Positions 9,791 through 19,136 of a stretch of 64,000 nt of DNA are shown piece by piece. A program made the translations under genes and the position numbers. Positions within the stretch are counted from its first letter, which is position 1. The number at the start of each line of letters is the position of its first letter. The notes under the pieces were generated by a model. The model was given only the letters and a program-made list of their open reading frames with translations. It made no database searches and was not told where the DNA came from. This stretch comes from Nocardioides alcanivorans (GTDB taxonomy: Bacteria > Actinomycetota > Actinomycetes > Propionibacteriales > Nocardioidaceae), in contig NZ_JAKGRW010000057.1 of NCBI RefSeq assembly GCF_021555175.1, forward strand, positions 172,600 to 236,599, written 5' to 3'.

Positions 9791-10854
9791 ACCAACACGA
9801 CGACGAGATCCGTCGCCTCCTCAACGAGGCCGTCGGCGATGTCGAACCGCACGAGGGAATCACCACCATCAAGAGCAAGACCAAGGAGAAGAAGATGTCC
9901 GCACGACGTCCCGTCCTCTTCGGCGCCGGTGGCGCCGCGATCGCCACTGCCGCCGTGATCGGGGTGATCGCCTGGTCCGGCGGGTTCGGCGGCGACGACA
10001 AGAAGGACGACGCCAATCCCGCAGGCTCGCCCACCGACGACACCTCCCAGAGCACGTCCGAGGACCCCAGTCCGACCGAGGCCGAGACGAGCGACACGAC
10101 CTCCGAGACCGACGAGCCCGTCGAGTCCTCCGCGGTCGCCGTCTACTACGTCGGCGATGCTGGTCGTGGTCCGGTGCTCTACCGGGAGTTCCAGAGCCTG
10201 TCGGGCAGCGACAAGCTGACCCCCGCCCTGGAGGCGGCCGTCGTCGGCACACCCAACGACCCCGACTACCGCAGTGCCTGGCCCGACGGCACCGCGGTCA
10301 ACTCCGCGGAGGCAACCTCCGATCTCATCACCGTCGACCTGGGTGGTGTCCCCGCAGACCTGGCGTCCGGCGTCACGGCCCGCGAGGCCAAGATGGCCCT
10401 GCAGCAGCTCGTGTACACCGCCCAGGCAGCCAACGGCGAGGGCCGGGTGCCGGTGCAGATCACCCTCGGCGGCTCGCCCAGCGACACCATCCTGGGCGTC
10501 CCGACCGCCGAGCCGCTCAACGCCGGCAAGGCGACCAAGACGCTGTCGTTGATGAGCATCAGCTCACCGTCCGAGGGCGCCACCGTCTCGGGCTCCTTCA
10601 CGGCCACCGGCGTCAACAACGGCTTCGAGGCCTGGGTCGGCTACCAGATCCTCAAGGACGGCGAAGAGGTCGCCTCCGGCTTCGGCACCGCCGAGGGCTG
10701 GATGGACGAGAAGCTCTTCCCCTGGGAGGTCGAGATCGACGTCAGTGACCTGGAGCCGGGCGAGTACGTCCTCCGTTTCCACAACGACGACCCCTCCGGC
10801 GGCGCTGAGGGCTCCGGCCCCGACGAGGACACACGCACCATCGTCGTCGAGTGA
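9787..10854 (+). CDS. Membrane-anchored GerMN/Gmad2-domain protein, possible anti-sigma partner
   Basis: 355 aa. A short cytosolic N-terminus (~1-37: DEIRRLLNEAVGDVEPHEG) precedes one membrane helix (~43-64), a Thr/Ser/Asp/Pro-rich linker (~70-115), a GerMN domain (~118-240; AVAVYYVGDAGRGPVLYREF) and a C-terminal Gmad2 immunoglobulin-like domain (~255-350; ISSPSEGATVSGSFTATG, ending in an acidic loop). Overlap with the sigma gene and the inside/outside layout suggest it controls that factor from the membrane. No zinc-binding anti-sigma motif is present, so the anti-sigma role is inference. Confidence 0.78.
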   Translation: MNQHDDEIRRLLNEAVGDVEPHEGITTIKSKTKEKKMSARRPVLFGAGGAAIATAAVIGVIAWSGGFGGDDKKDDANPAGSPTDDTSQSTSEDPSPTEAETSDTTSETDEPVESSAVAVYYVGDAGRGPVLYREFQSLSGSDKLTPALEAAVVGTPNDPDYRSAWPDGTAVNSAEATSDLITVDLGGVPADLASGVTAREAKMALQQLVYTAQAANGEGRVPVQITLGGSPSDTILGVPTAEPLNAGKATKTLSLMSISSPSEGATVSGSFTATGVNNGFEAWVGYQILKDGEEVASGFGTAEGWMDEKLFPWEVEIDVSDLEPGEYVLRFHNDDPSGGAEGSGPDEDTRTIVVE

Positions 10855-10872
10855 CCAACCCCCAGCTGGGTT

Positions 10873-10929
10873 AGTCCCTGACGTTCTTGCTCCCAAGAAT
10901 TCGATCTTGGTGCAAGAACGTCAGGGACT
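10873..10929. terminator. Long perfect hairpin between convergent genes
   Basis: An 18-bp perfect inverted repeat (10873-10890 with 10912-10929) encloses a loop that can itself pair (CCAAGA with TCTTGG). It sits 18 bp after the Gmad2 gene and 38 bp before the stop of the convergent P450, so it is well placed as a bidirectional terminator. No T-tract follows. Its outer arm begins GTCCCTGAC, resembling the hairpin at 31519-31583. Confidence 0.7.
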
Positions 10930-10967
10930 ATCTGGTCCTGGCCGTCGCTGCCGGGGTACGGCGTCGC

Positions 10968-12236
10968 TCAGCCGTGGGGACGGACGAGCACCTGGCGCAC
11001 GCCGTAGACCAGGGAGCTCGGCATGAACTCGTGGTCGTCGTCGGTGAGGTGCATCTCGGGGAAACGCTGGGCGATGGCGGGGTACGCCGCACGGAGCTCC
11101 ATGCGCGCCAGCTCGGCGCCGACACAGCGATGGATGCCGTGCCCGAAGGCGAGGTGCGAGCGGACCGGGCGGTCCGGGTCGAAGCTGTCGGGAGCGTCGC
11201 CGAAGACCGGATCACGGTCAGCGCCGGGCAACGAGACCAGCACCACGTCGCCGGCGTGCACGTGCTGACCGCCCACCACGACGTCCTGCTTGGCGAATCG
11301 TGGGAAGGCCACCTGCACCACCGACAGATAGCGCAGCAGCTCCTCCACCGCCGGGGCGACGAAGTCGGGCTCGGCCCCCATCCGCTTCCAGGCGGTCGAG
11401 TGCCCCAGCAGCACCGAGGTGCCCATGGCGAGCATGCCCGCGCTGGTCTCCATGCCGCCGGTGAAGACCCCGTCGGCGAGGCCCGCCAGGTCGTAGTCGG
11501 AGATCTCGTCGCCCTGCTCCCGGATGATCTGGCCGATCAGCCCGGGACCGGGCTCCCGTCGTTGCCGTGCCGTCGCCTCCTTCAGGAACTCGCGGGACTC
11601 CGAGATCGCACCGAGCGCCCCCACCCCACCGGTCGTCACGTCGAAGCGGGCGTGACCGAGCTCGCGGAACGTCTCGCGGTCCTTGTCGGGAAGACCGAGC
11701 AGCTCACAGATCATGAGGAACGGGATGGGAAAGGCGAAGGACGGCACCAGGTCGACGACGTCATGAACCCGCGCACGGGACTCGATCTCGTCGAGCTGAC
11801 CGGCGATGATCCGGTCCAGCGACGGTTGGATCCGCTGCAGCCGGCGCATCGTGAACTCCGGCGTGATGAGGCGGCGCAACCGGGTGTGGTCGGGCGGGTC
11901 GGTGAACCCGAGCCCACCGATGTCTCCGTCGGCGGCCCCACGCTTGCCCACGTAGGGCCTGATGTCGGTACTGAACACGTCTTGCTCGGTCAACGCCTGC
12001 CGCCCGGCCTCCTCGCCGGTGACGAGCCAGATGTCGATGCCCAACAACGATCCCAGCTTGTGCACCGGATCGACCGCCCGGACCTCGGCCAGTCGTGCCG
12101 GCGGGTCGAACCCATCACGCTTCAGCGGCCACGAGAGGCTGTCGGGGATCTTGTCCAGGCGCGACAGATCGACTGACCGAGCGGGCATCAGCCGCAGCGC
12201 ACCGCGCCGCACCAGCCCCAGTAGTTGTCGCTTCAT
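10968..12236 (-). CDS. Cytochrome P450
   Basis: 422 aa soluble bacterial P450. The heme-binding loop FGHGIHRCVGAEL (~370) supplies the cysteine ligand. The K-helix ExxR is in VEELLRYLS, and the I-helix oxygen-activation region reads FTGGMETSAG, giving Gly-Met-Glu-Thr at the usual acid/Thr position. It should oxidise a hydrophobic substrate with electrons from a ferredoxin or flavodoxin; no redox partner is encoded alongside. It stands alone between a hairpin downstream and the rsmE terminator upstream. Substrate cannot be predicted. Confidence 0.92.
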   Translation of the reverse strand: MKRQLLGLVRRGALRLMPARSVDLSRLDKIPDSLSWPLKRDGFDPPARLAEVRAVDPVHKLGSLLGIDIWLVTGEEAGRQALTEQDVFSTDIRPYVGKRGAADGDIGGLGFTDPPDHTRLRRLITPEFTMRRLQRIQPSLDRIIAGQLDEIESRARVHDVVDLVPSFAFPIPFLMICELLGLPDKDRETFRELGHARFDVTTGGVGALGAISESREFLKEATARQRREPGPGLIGQIIREQGDEISDYDLAGLADGVFTGGMETSAGMLAMGTSVLLGHSTAWKRMGAEPDFVAPAVEELLRYLSVVQVAFPRFAKQDVVVGGQHVHAGDVVLVSLPGADRDPVFGDAPDSFDPDRPVRSHLAFGHGIHRCVGAELARMELRAAYPAIAQRFPEMHLTDDDHEFMPSSLVYGVRQVLVRPHG

Positions 12237-12259
12237 GAGTCAAGACTCTCCCACCCTGA

Positions 12260-12294
12260 GGGCCGTTTGAATCAGGGATCCCCCTGAACGGCCC
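12260..12294 (-). terminator. Stem-loop after rsmE
   Basis: Outer 8-bp stem (12260-12267 with 12287-12294) and an inner TCAGGG/CCCTGA stem around a four-base loop, with a small bulge. It lies just past the rsmE stop and before the P450 start, fitting a terminator for the leftward hrcA-dnaJ-rsmE transcript. No strong U-tract. Confidence 0.5.
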
Positions 12295-12310
12295 CGAGAT
12301 CACGCAGAAC

Positions 12311-13051
12311 CTAGTGCCAGCGCGCCGAGCCCGCCAACAAGGCGGACATCGCCGCCACCCCTGCCGTGGAGGTCCGCAGCACCTCCGGCCCCAACCGTAC
12401 GGCGGGTGCCCCGGCCCGTGCGAAGGCTTCGACCTCCTCCGGACTCACCCCACCCTCGGGACCGACGACGAGCACGATCGGCCCGGTCGCGTCCGGAACC
12501 AGACCGGCCAGCGGCATCGTCGCCTCCTCGTGGAGCACGAAGACCTGGGCAGCATCGGCGACGAGCGCCAGGACCTCGTCGGTCGAGGCGATCGGTGTGA
12601 CGTCGGGGAACCAGCTCCGGCGGGCCTGCTTGGCAGCCTCACGCGCGGTTGCCGCCCACTTGTTGCGGGACTTCTCGGCCCGTTCACCGCGCCAGAGCGC
12701 CACGCAGCGTTGCGCCGCCCACGGCACGATCGTGTCGACACCGAGCTCGGTGAGCATCTCCACGGCAAGCTCTCCGCGCTCACCCTTCGGCACGGCCTGC
12801 ACCACTGTGAACTCGGGCCCCGGACGCGCCAGGAACCGGTGCGCGTCGACGCGCACCGTGAAACGGCGCTTGGCCACCTCGTCGACGGTGCCGGTCAGGG
12901 ACGTGCCACGTCCGTCGGTCAGCACCACCTCCTCACCGACTCGGAGCCGGCGTACGGCCACCGCGTGGTGGGCCTCGTCGCCGGTCACCTCGACCAGTGA
13001 CCCGACCTCGGCGCCCCCGAGCTCAGGGACCCAGTGCACGTGGGCGCTCAT
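12311..13051 (-). CDS. rsmE: 16S rRNA (uracil-1498-N3)-methyltransferase RsmE
   Basis: 246 aa. The N-terminal PUA-like part (DEAHHAVAVRRLRVGEEVVLTDG) precedes the SPOUT knot with IVLVVGPEGGVSPEEVEAF and VRLGPEVLRTSTA, the signature loops of RsmE that bind SAM. It methylates N3 of U1498 in the decoding centre of 16S rRNA. ATG 13051 gives the standard length; the frame runs further upstream without support. It lies 4 bp behind dnaJ, the common hrcA-dnaJ-rsmE order. Confidence 0.93.
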   Translation of the reverse strand: MSAHVHWVPELGGAEVGSLVEVTGDEAHHAVAVRRLRVGEEVVLTDGRGTSLTGTVDEVAKRRFTVRVDAHRFLARPGPEFTVVQAVPKGERGELAVEMLTELGVDTIVPWAAQRCVALWRGERAEKSRNKWAATAREAAKQARRSWFPDVTPIASTDEVLALVADAAQVFVLHEEATMPLAGLVPDATGPIVLVVGPEGGVSPEEVEAFARAGAPAVRLGPEVLRTSTAGVAAMSALLAGSARWH

Positions 13052-13055
13052 GCGA

Positions 13056-14230
13056 TCAGTGCGGGTTGAACGCGTCGCGCAGGCGACCGAAGACGGACTT
13101 GTGCTGGTTGTTGAGCGCACCCTGCGGCGCCTCCTCGCCCCGCAGCGCCGCCAGTTCGCGCAGCAACTCGCCCTGACGCTCGTCGAGCTTCGACGGGGTG
13201 TCGACGATGACGGTGACGATCAGGTCGCCGCGACCGGTCGAGCGGAGCCCGGGAACGCCGCGCGCCCGCAGGACCTGCTCGGTGCCGGACTGCGTGCCGG
13301 GCGCGATGTCGAGGGTGAACTCGGTCTCGACCTCACTGCCCTCCCCGGCGACATCGGCCTCGAGCGTCGGCAGTGTGAGCCGGGTGCCCAACGCCGCTGC
13401 CGTCATCGGCACGCTGACCTGGCACAGCAGGTCGTTGCCGCGACGCTTGAAGGTGTCGTGGGGGCCACCTGGATCTCGACGAAGAGGTCGCCGGCCGGAC
13501 CGCCACCCGGGCCGACCTCGCCCTGACCGGAGAGCTGCACCCGGGTGCCCGTGTCGACTCCGGCAGGGATCTTGACGGTGATGGTGCGACGCGAACGCAC
13601 CCGGCCGTCGCCCGAGCAGTCGCGGCAGGGGTCGGGGATCGTGCTGCCGAATCCCCGGCAGGCGGGGCAGGGACGCAACGTGCGGATCTCACCGAGGAAG
13701 GACCGTTGCACCTGGGCCACCTCGCCGGCCCCGTGGCAGGTGACGCAGGTGACCGGGTGGCTGCCGGCAGCAGCACCCTCGCCCTTGCAGGTCTCACACA
13801 GCACCGCGGTGTCGACCTTGAGTTCGTGGGTGACACCGAAGGCGGCCTCGGCGAGCTCGATCTCGAGACGGATGAGGGCATCCTGGCCACGGCGTACCCG
13901 CGATCGCGGGCCCCTGCCGCCTTGGGCCTGTCCCCCCTGGCCGCCGAAGAAGGCGTCCATGATGTCGGTGAAGGAGAAGCCGGCCCCCTGCCCGAAGCCG
14001 CCACCCATGCCGCCGCCGAAGGGATCGCCGCCCCGGTCGTAGTGGGCGCGCTTGTCGGGGTCGCTCAGCACCTCGTAGGCGTGGCTGACCTCCTTGAACT
14101 TCTCCTGCGTCTCCGGGTCGGGGTTGACGTCGGGGTGCAGCTGACGCGCCAGCTTCCGGTAGGCCTTCTTGATGGTCGCGTCGTCGGCGTCCCGGGAGAC
14201 CCCGAGGAGCTCGTAGAGATCCTGACTCAT
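13056..14230 (-). CDS. dnaJ: Chaperone DnaJ (one frame break)
   Basis: 391 aa after repair. The J-domain (~4-67) has the HPD motif (QLHPDVNPD), followed by a Gly-rich segment and the type I zinc-finger region with four CxxCxGxG motifs (CETCKGEG, CVTCHGAG, CPACRGFG, CRDCSGDG), then the substrate-binding C-terminal beta domains. It works with DnaK and GrpE in folding. The break is in the G run at 13460-13464; adding one base gives QVAPHDTFKRRG, the expected sequence. It follows hrcA by 39 bp, in the CIRCE-controlled operon. Confidence 0.93.
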
Positions 14231-14269
14231 CTGTCCTTCTGTGTTCTCGTCTGTACCTGACCGGGCGGG

Positions 14270-15290
14270 TCAGGCCTCGTCAAGGATGCGGGAGACGTAT
14301 CGGGCCACGGCCCGCACGCTGGCCATGGTGCCGGGATAGTCCATGCGGGTGGGGCCGACGATGCCGAGCGAGGCGACCGACTGCTCACCCGGGCCGTAAC
14401 CCGCGGCCACCACGCTGGTGGTGGCCAGGCTCTGCACGGGTCCCTCGTGACCGATCCGGACGGTGACCAGCCCGTCGCTGCCGGTCTCTCCAATCAGCTT
14501 GAGAAGCACGACATGCTCCTCGATCGCCTCCAGCAGGGGCCGGATGGTGGTGTCGAACTCGCCGAACCGGGTCAGGTTGGCTGCGCCGCTCACTGCGACG
14601 CGCCCGTCCGACCGATGATCGGACATGGCCTCGCGCACCACGGTGGCGACCAGCCGGCCGGCCGCGGCGAGCTCCGGGCGCAAGGTTGCGCCGTACTCCC
14701 CAGCGCCGTGACCGCGTCTGCGATCAGGGAGCCGGAGACGGCGGAGTTGAGGGTGGTGCGCAGTTCGACGAGGCCGTCGTCGGAGACCTCGGTGTCGAGC
14801 TCGACCAGGCGCTGTTCGACGCGACCGGTGCTGAGGATGAGTACGGCGAGCAGGCGAGTCGGCGTCAGCGACACCAGCTCCACGTGGCGCACGGTGCTGT
14901 TGCTGAGCGTCGGGTACTGCACGACCGCCACCTGGCGGGTGAGCTGGGAGAGCAGCCGGACGCTGCGCTGCACCACGTCGTCGACGTCGACGGCGCCGTC
15001 GAGGAACGAGGCGATGGCCCGTCGCTCGGCCGTCGACATCGGCTTGACCTGGGTCAAGCGGTCGACGAAGAGCCGGTAGCCCTTGTCTGTCGGCACCCGA
15101 CCGGCGCTGGTGTGCGGCTGGGTGATGAACCCCTCGTCCTCCAGGGCGGCCATGTCGTTGCGGACCGTCGCCGGGGAGACCCCAGTTGGTGCCGCTCGAC
15201 CAAGGCCTTGGAGCCGACCGGTTCCTCCGTGGAGACGTAGTCCTCCACGATGGCTCGGAGCACCGCCAGCCGCCGGTCCTCGACAACCAT
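14270..15290 (-). CDS. hrcA: Heat-inducible transcription repressor HrcA (two frame breaks)
   Basis: 340 aa after repair. The N-terminal winged helix (MVVEDRRLAVLRAIVEDYV, SKALVERHQLGVSPATVRNDMAALE) is followed by the GAF-like core (QPHTSAGRVPTDKGYRLFVD). The C-terminus carries GPTRMDYPGTMASVRAVARYVS, a family signature. HrcA binds CIRCE and represses chaperone genes. Breaks lie in the CCCC runs at 15180-15183 and 14698-14701; one base added to each restores QLGVSP and ALGEYGATL. The ATG at 15290 has a very strong Shine-Dalgarno (GGAGGAGCG) and lies 31 bp below the CIRCE site. Confidence 0.93.
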
Positions 15291-15321
15291 CGCTCCTCCT
15301 CGCCTTCCGACGCTGCCTGTC

Positions 15322-15346
15322 TGGCACTCACTCGATCCGAGTGCCA
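15322..15346 (-). promoter_or_regulatory. CIRCE operator (HrcA-binding site)
   Basis: TGGCACTC - 9 bases - GAGTGCCA, a perfect 8-bp inverted repeat with the exact 9-bp spacer of CIRCE (consensus TTAGCACTC-N9-GAGTGCTAA). It stands 31 bp upstream of hrcA. A -10-like TATCCT (minus strand, 15347-15352) abuts it, so bound HrcA would cover the promoter and repress its own operon. Confidence 0.93.
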
Positions 15347-15415
15347 AGGATACTCCGGGGCCGGGCAGGAGTCCGCTTCGGCGTTCGGCGGGGCGCCACA
15401 ACTGCTACCAGCGGG

Positions 15416-17303
15416 TCAGACCGTCGTCGGCGGCGCGACGGTGATGAGCACCGGGAAGTGATCGGAGAGCTGGGTGCTGACCGCCCACGCCGCAGTGACC
15501 CAGGTGCCCCGGGAGACGAAGAGGTGGTCGATCTGCTCCTCGGGCGCATCAGCCGGCGAGGTGAACAGCGGTCGGGCATCGGCGAGACCGTCGTCGAGAC
15601 CGGCGTCGAGCAGCGCGAGCCAGCTCTCCGTGCCCGGCGACAGGTTGAAGTCGCCGCCGAGGATCAGCGGGCGGCCTTCGGTGATCCGCTCCTGCGCGAA
15701 GTCCGCGATCCGCTGCGCCTGCAACAACCGACCCTGGTCGGGGCCGTGCCCGGCGGGCTGGAGATGGGTCGAGAGCACGTCGTACTCCTGACCTCCCTTG
15801 GTCACCGTCGCCGCCATGATCTGTGCGCCGGTCACCGCGCCGAAGTCCGGCAGCGGCTGCGTCTCCCAGCGCACCGGCTCGGCGGTGAGGATGGCGTCGC
15901 CCCACACCGGATCTGCGGCCGGCCCGAAGTGGGCCTCCATGTCGAGCAGCCGAGCCAGGATCTTGAGCTGGTCCTGACCGCCGTTGAGCAGCCAGCCACG
16001 ATCGACCTCGCTGAGCAGCACCACGTCGGGTGCCTCCTCGGCGATCAATTCGGCCACCTCCTCCACCCGGAAGCGGCCGTCGGTGCCGTAGCCCATCCGG
16101 AGGTTCCACGCCATCACCGTCAGCCCGGGGTTGCGATCGACCGCCTCCACGGTCACCGGACGCACGGTGGCGTGTGGGGCAACCCAAGCCAATGCGAATG
16201 TGACCGCCGCAGCGGCCACGAGTGCCACCGCAGGCCGTGCCCCCTGCGGAGTCCACCGTGCGCGGCGGGCGCGTCGCGGAAGGCGGCCCAGACACCCGCA
16301 ACTGCCAGCACCGCTGCCAGGGCGACCACGAGCCAGTCGGCGCGATAGCCGAGGTCGTAGCCGGCGTAGTAGGCGAAGAAGAGCACCACCCACACCAGCC
16401 CGCCGGCCCACAGCGCCCAGATCGGGTCGCGGCCACCGGCCGGAGCCTCGGCCGCCGACCCCACCAGCGCCATGAGTACGCCGGCCAGTGCGATCACACC
16501 GACCGCTGCCGCGAACGCGATGCCTTCGCCCGGGTCGCCGTACATCACGATGAAGGTGGCGAACACGAGCACAGCGGCGTCCACGACCACCACGCTGCGC
16601 GGCAGGGACGGGCGCCACAGCACGATTCCTGCGGCCGCCGCCGTCGTCCCGGCCACCAGTGCGGCACCGAGGTGGCCGGTGTCAGCGGAGGCCCGACCGA
16701 CGTTGGCCAGTGCGATCCCGGCGAGGAGCAGCGCCGGCAGGAGGGCGAGACAGAGCATCCGGGGCGCGGGACCGTCCGTCGGCTGCTCCCGGGTGACGAA
16801 GGCCCGACCGACGAGTGCCGCCTGCAGTGCCAGCAGTCCCCAGGCCCAGGCGTCGTCGCGCCACACCGCGCCCCACGTGCCGAGGGCGGCGTGGGAGAAG
16901 CTCGCCGCGGCGAGACCGAGGAAGACACCTCCCAGCAGGTCCGAGCCACGGTGTCGTGCCGACAGCGACAGCCAGGCGAGTGCGAGCACCATCCCGACCG
17001 TCGCCCCCCACAGCTGTGGCTTGCCACCGTCGACCACCTGGACGACGACACGGGCCAGGAGCGCTCCCACCAGGCACCAGGTGGCCATCACTGCCCTGCG
17101 ATGCGCTCCGCTGTCACGCAGCAACGAGAGCAGCACCCCCGGCGCAGCGACCACTGCGAGCGCGAAGAGACCCATCAGCTCCGGGGCGTGCTCGCCGCCT
17201 GACCGAAGATGGTGATCAAGGACGGTGCCCAGACCCGTTGCAGGTCGACGAGCAGCCAGAGGCCGACGCCCACCTCGAGCACATGGCGGTTCACGCGATA
17301 CAT
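15416..17303 (-). CDS. Membrane-anchored endonuclease/exonuclease/phosphatase-family protein (two frame breaks)
   Basis: 629 aa after repair. Roughly residues 1-355 are hydrophobic with about ten predicted membrane helices (MGLFALAVVAAPGVLLSLL, FFAYYAGYDLGYRADWL). The C-terminal ~255 residues are an EEP domain: VMAWNLRMGYG, DVVLLSEVDRG, DVLSTHLQP, LILGGDFNLSPGT and SDHFPVLI provide the metal and catalytic His/Asp/Asn residues. Family members cleave DNA, RNA or phosphoester head groups; an external or membrane-facing phosphodiesterase role is plausible. Breaks are in the runs at 17183-17186 and 16240-16244. The start MYRVNRH at 17303 is seen once the first is repaired. Confidence 0.8.
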
Positions 17304-17374
17304 GGGGACATCCTGCCGCGTGACGCGCCCGGACGCTCCGCGGAGCGCGACACGCGGCCAGTAGGCTGGCGAAC

Positions 17375-18039
17375 GTGAGCGCGACGATCCCGATCTTCCC
17401 CCTCAACACGGTGGTCATGCCGGGACAGGTCGTCCCACTCCGGGTCTTCGAGGACCGCTACCTGCAGATGGTGGAATACCTGCTCGACGAGGACGATCCC
17501 GCGCAGCGGCTCTTCGGCACGGTTGCGATCCGTGACGGGCACGAGGTCGGGACACCGGTGCAGTCCTGGTTCCGGATCGGCTGCCTGCTCCAGCTCACCG
17601 AGGCCGAAGTCGCCCCCGACGGCAGCGTCGAGATCGAGGCCGTCGGCCGTTCCCGGATCCGGCTCGACCGGCTCCACCAGGACGGCGACTATCCCGAGGG
17701 AGAGGTCGAACTCCTCCGTGACCCGCTTCCCGAACGTGCCGAGGAGTTCGTGCTCCGCGCCACGAGCACCTTCGACACCTATCGACACGTGCTCTCCGAC
17801 ATCAGCGGTGAGGAGTTGCTGATGGGCGCGCTCCCCAGGACCCGACGATGCTGTCGTGGAGCATCTCCGCCGCCAGCATGCTCACCATGCCGGAACGACA
17901 GGCGCTGCTGGAGGAGTCCGACGTCACCCTGCGACTCGCTCTGGCCACTGAGCTGCTGGAGGAGGAGATCCGCACGATGTCGGCGCTGCCGTCGCTGCCG
18001 GCACTCGGCATTGGCCGCAACTCCTGGAGTCCGAACTGA
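17375..18039 (+). CDS. Lon N-terminal (substrate-binding) domain protein (one frame break)
   Basis: 221 aa after repair, starting at GTG 17375. It opens with IPIFPLNTVVMPGQVVPLRVFEDRY, the classic LON substrate-binding start, and ends with an acidic helix (ELLEEEIRTM). There is no ATPase or protease domain, so it is a stand-alone LON-N protein as found across actinobacteria; function unknown, possibly a substrate or adaptor protein. The break is in the CCCC run at 17833-17836; an added C gives ALPQDPTMLSWS. Its TGA overlaps the ATG of the deacylase gene (TGATG). Confidence 0.85.
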
Positions 18040-18527
18040 TGGCCGCCCGCAGAGCGCCCGCCGGTACGCCGGCAGTGGCTGCCCTCAGCGCAGCCGGGAT
18101 CAGGCACACCCTGCTCGGCTACGATCACGACCCGCGGGCCACCAGCTACGGCCTCGAGGCCGCGGAGGCGCTCGGGGTCGATCCGACCTCGGTCTTCAAG
18201 ACGCTGCTCGCCGACGTCGACGGCTGCCTCGTCGTGGCGGTCGTGCCGGTCACGGGGCAGCTCGACCTCAAGGCGCTCGCCCGGACGATGGGTGGCTCGA
18301 AGGCCGCCATGGCCGATCCCGCGATTGCGCAGCGGGCCACCGGCTACGTCGTGGGCGGCATCTCCCCGATCGGGCAGAAACGCACTCACCCGACGGTGAT
18401 CGACGAAACCGCGATCCTGCATGAGACCGTGCACGTCTCCGGTGGTCGACGCGGTCTCGAGGTCGCGCTCGCACCCGATGACCTGGTCGAGGTCACCGAG
18501 GGACGGTATGCCGCGATCGCCCGGTGA
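18039..18527 (+). CDS. ybaK: Cys-tRNA(Pro)/Cys-tRNA(Cys) deacylase YbaK-type
   Basis: 162 aa single-domain YbaK/EbsC protein. Conserved stretches are YDHDPRATSYGLEAAEALG, SVFKTLLADVDG with the catalytic-site lysine, and GYVVGGISPIGQKR. Such proteins clear mischarged Cys-tRNA(Pro) in trans. The start overlaps the Lon-N stop. A second YbaK-domain gene lies at 53084-53575, but this one carries the stronger match to the true YbaK subgroup. Confidence 0.88.
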   Translation: MAARRAPAGTPAVAALSAAGIRHTLLGYDHDPRATSYGLEAAEALGVDPTSVFKTLLADVDGCLVVAVVPVTGQLDLKALARTMGGSKAAMADPAIAQRATGYVVGGISPIGQKRTHPTVIDETAILHETVHVSGGRRGLEVALAPDDLVEVTEGRYAAIAR

Positions 18528-18539
18528 CTGACCTCGTGG

Positions 18540-19136
18540 TCAGGCGTCGTGGGACACCGGCTGCTGGCCGGACGGCGGCACGTCGACGGCTGCGGGGTCG
18601 ACACGGCGTACGGCGGCGTCGCCCGGGAACCCGACCAGCACCAGCACGGAGCCGACGAGTGCACCTCCCGGGAAGCCGAGGAACCAGGCGACCGGTGAGG
18701 CACGCAGTGCCGCCTGCACGCTCGGGTAGCCATCGGGGTAGTCGGCCGTGAGGTCGATCGGAGCCGGCTCGCCGGGGCCGATGAGTGCCCCGACCCCGAC
18801 CATGACCAACCCCGCCACGATCGCCGACCCCACGACCAGGCCGAGCGTGACGAGCTCGTCGTGGTCGTGGATCCACAAGAAGATCGCCCCCAGCACCAGC
18901 CCCAACGGCACGGCGACCGCGAGATAGAGCCCGGTGCTGCGGAACTGTTGGTCGGGCTCGAAGAACGGTCGGCCGCCATCGATCAGATAGGTGTGGGTCT
19001 CCGGAGCCGGCGACCACCACCAGAACCAGCACCCCGCAGCCACCACTCCGGCCACCACGAAGGCAGCGAGCGTCACTGCGGCCTGGCGGAGGAGACCCGC
19101 GCGAGAAGCGCGCTCGTCGGTCACTGTCCCAGGCAT
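18540..19136 (-). CDS. DUF2567-type membrane protein
   Basis: 198 aa with four predicted membrane helices (~20-40, 70-92, 100-122, 155-175) and a periplasmic loop after the first (PAPETHTYLIDGG). It matches the actinobacterial DUF2567 pattern, for which no function is established. Its start overlaps the end of dnaE by 16 bp, so it is read from the dnaE transcript. It is convergent with ybaK across 12 bp. Confidence 0.7.
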   Translation of the reverse strand: MPGTVTDERASRAGLLRQAAVTLAAFVVAGVVAAGCWFWWWSPAPETHTYLIDGGRPFFEPDQQFRSTGLYLAVAVPLGLVLGAIFLWIHDHDELVTLGLVVGSAIVAGLVMVGVGALIGPGEPAPIDLTADYPDGYPSVQAALRASPVAWFLGFPGGALVGSVLVLVGFPGDAAVRRVDPAAVDVPPSGQQPVSHDA

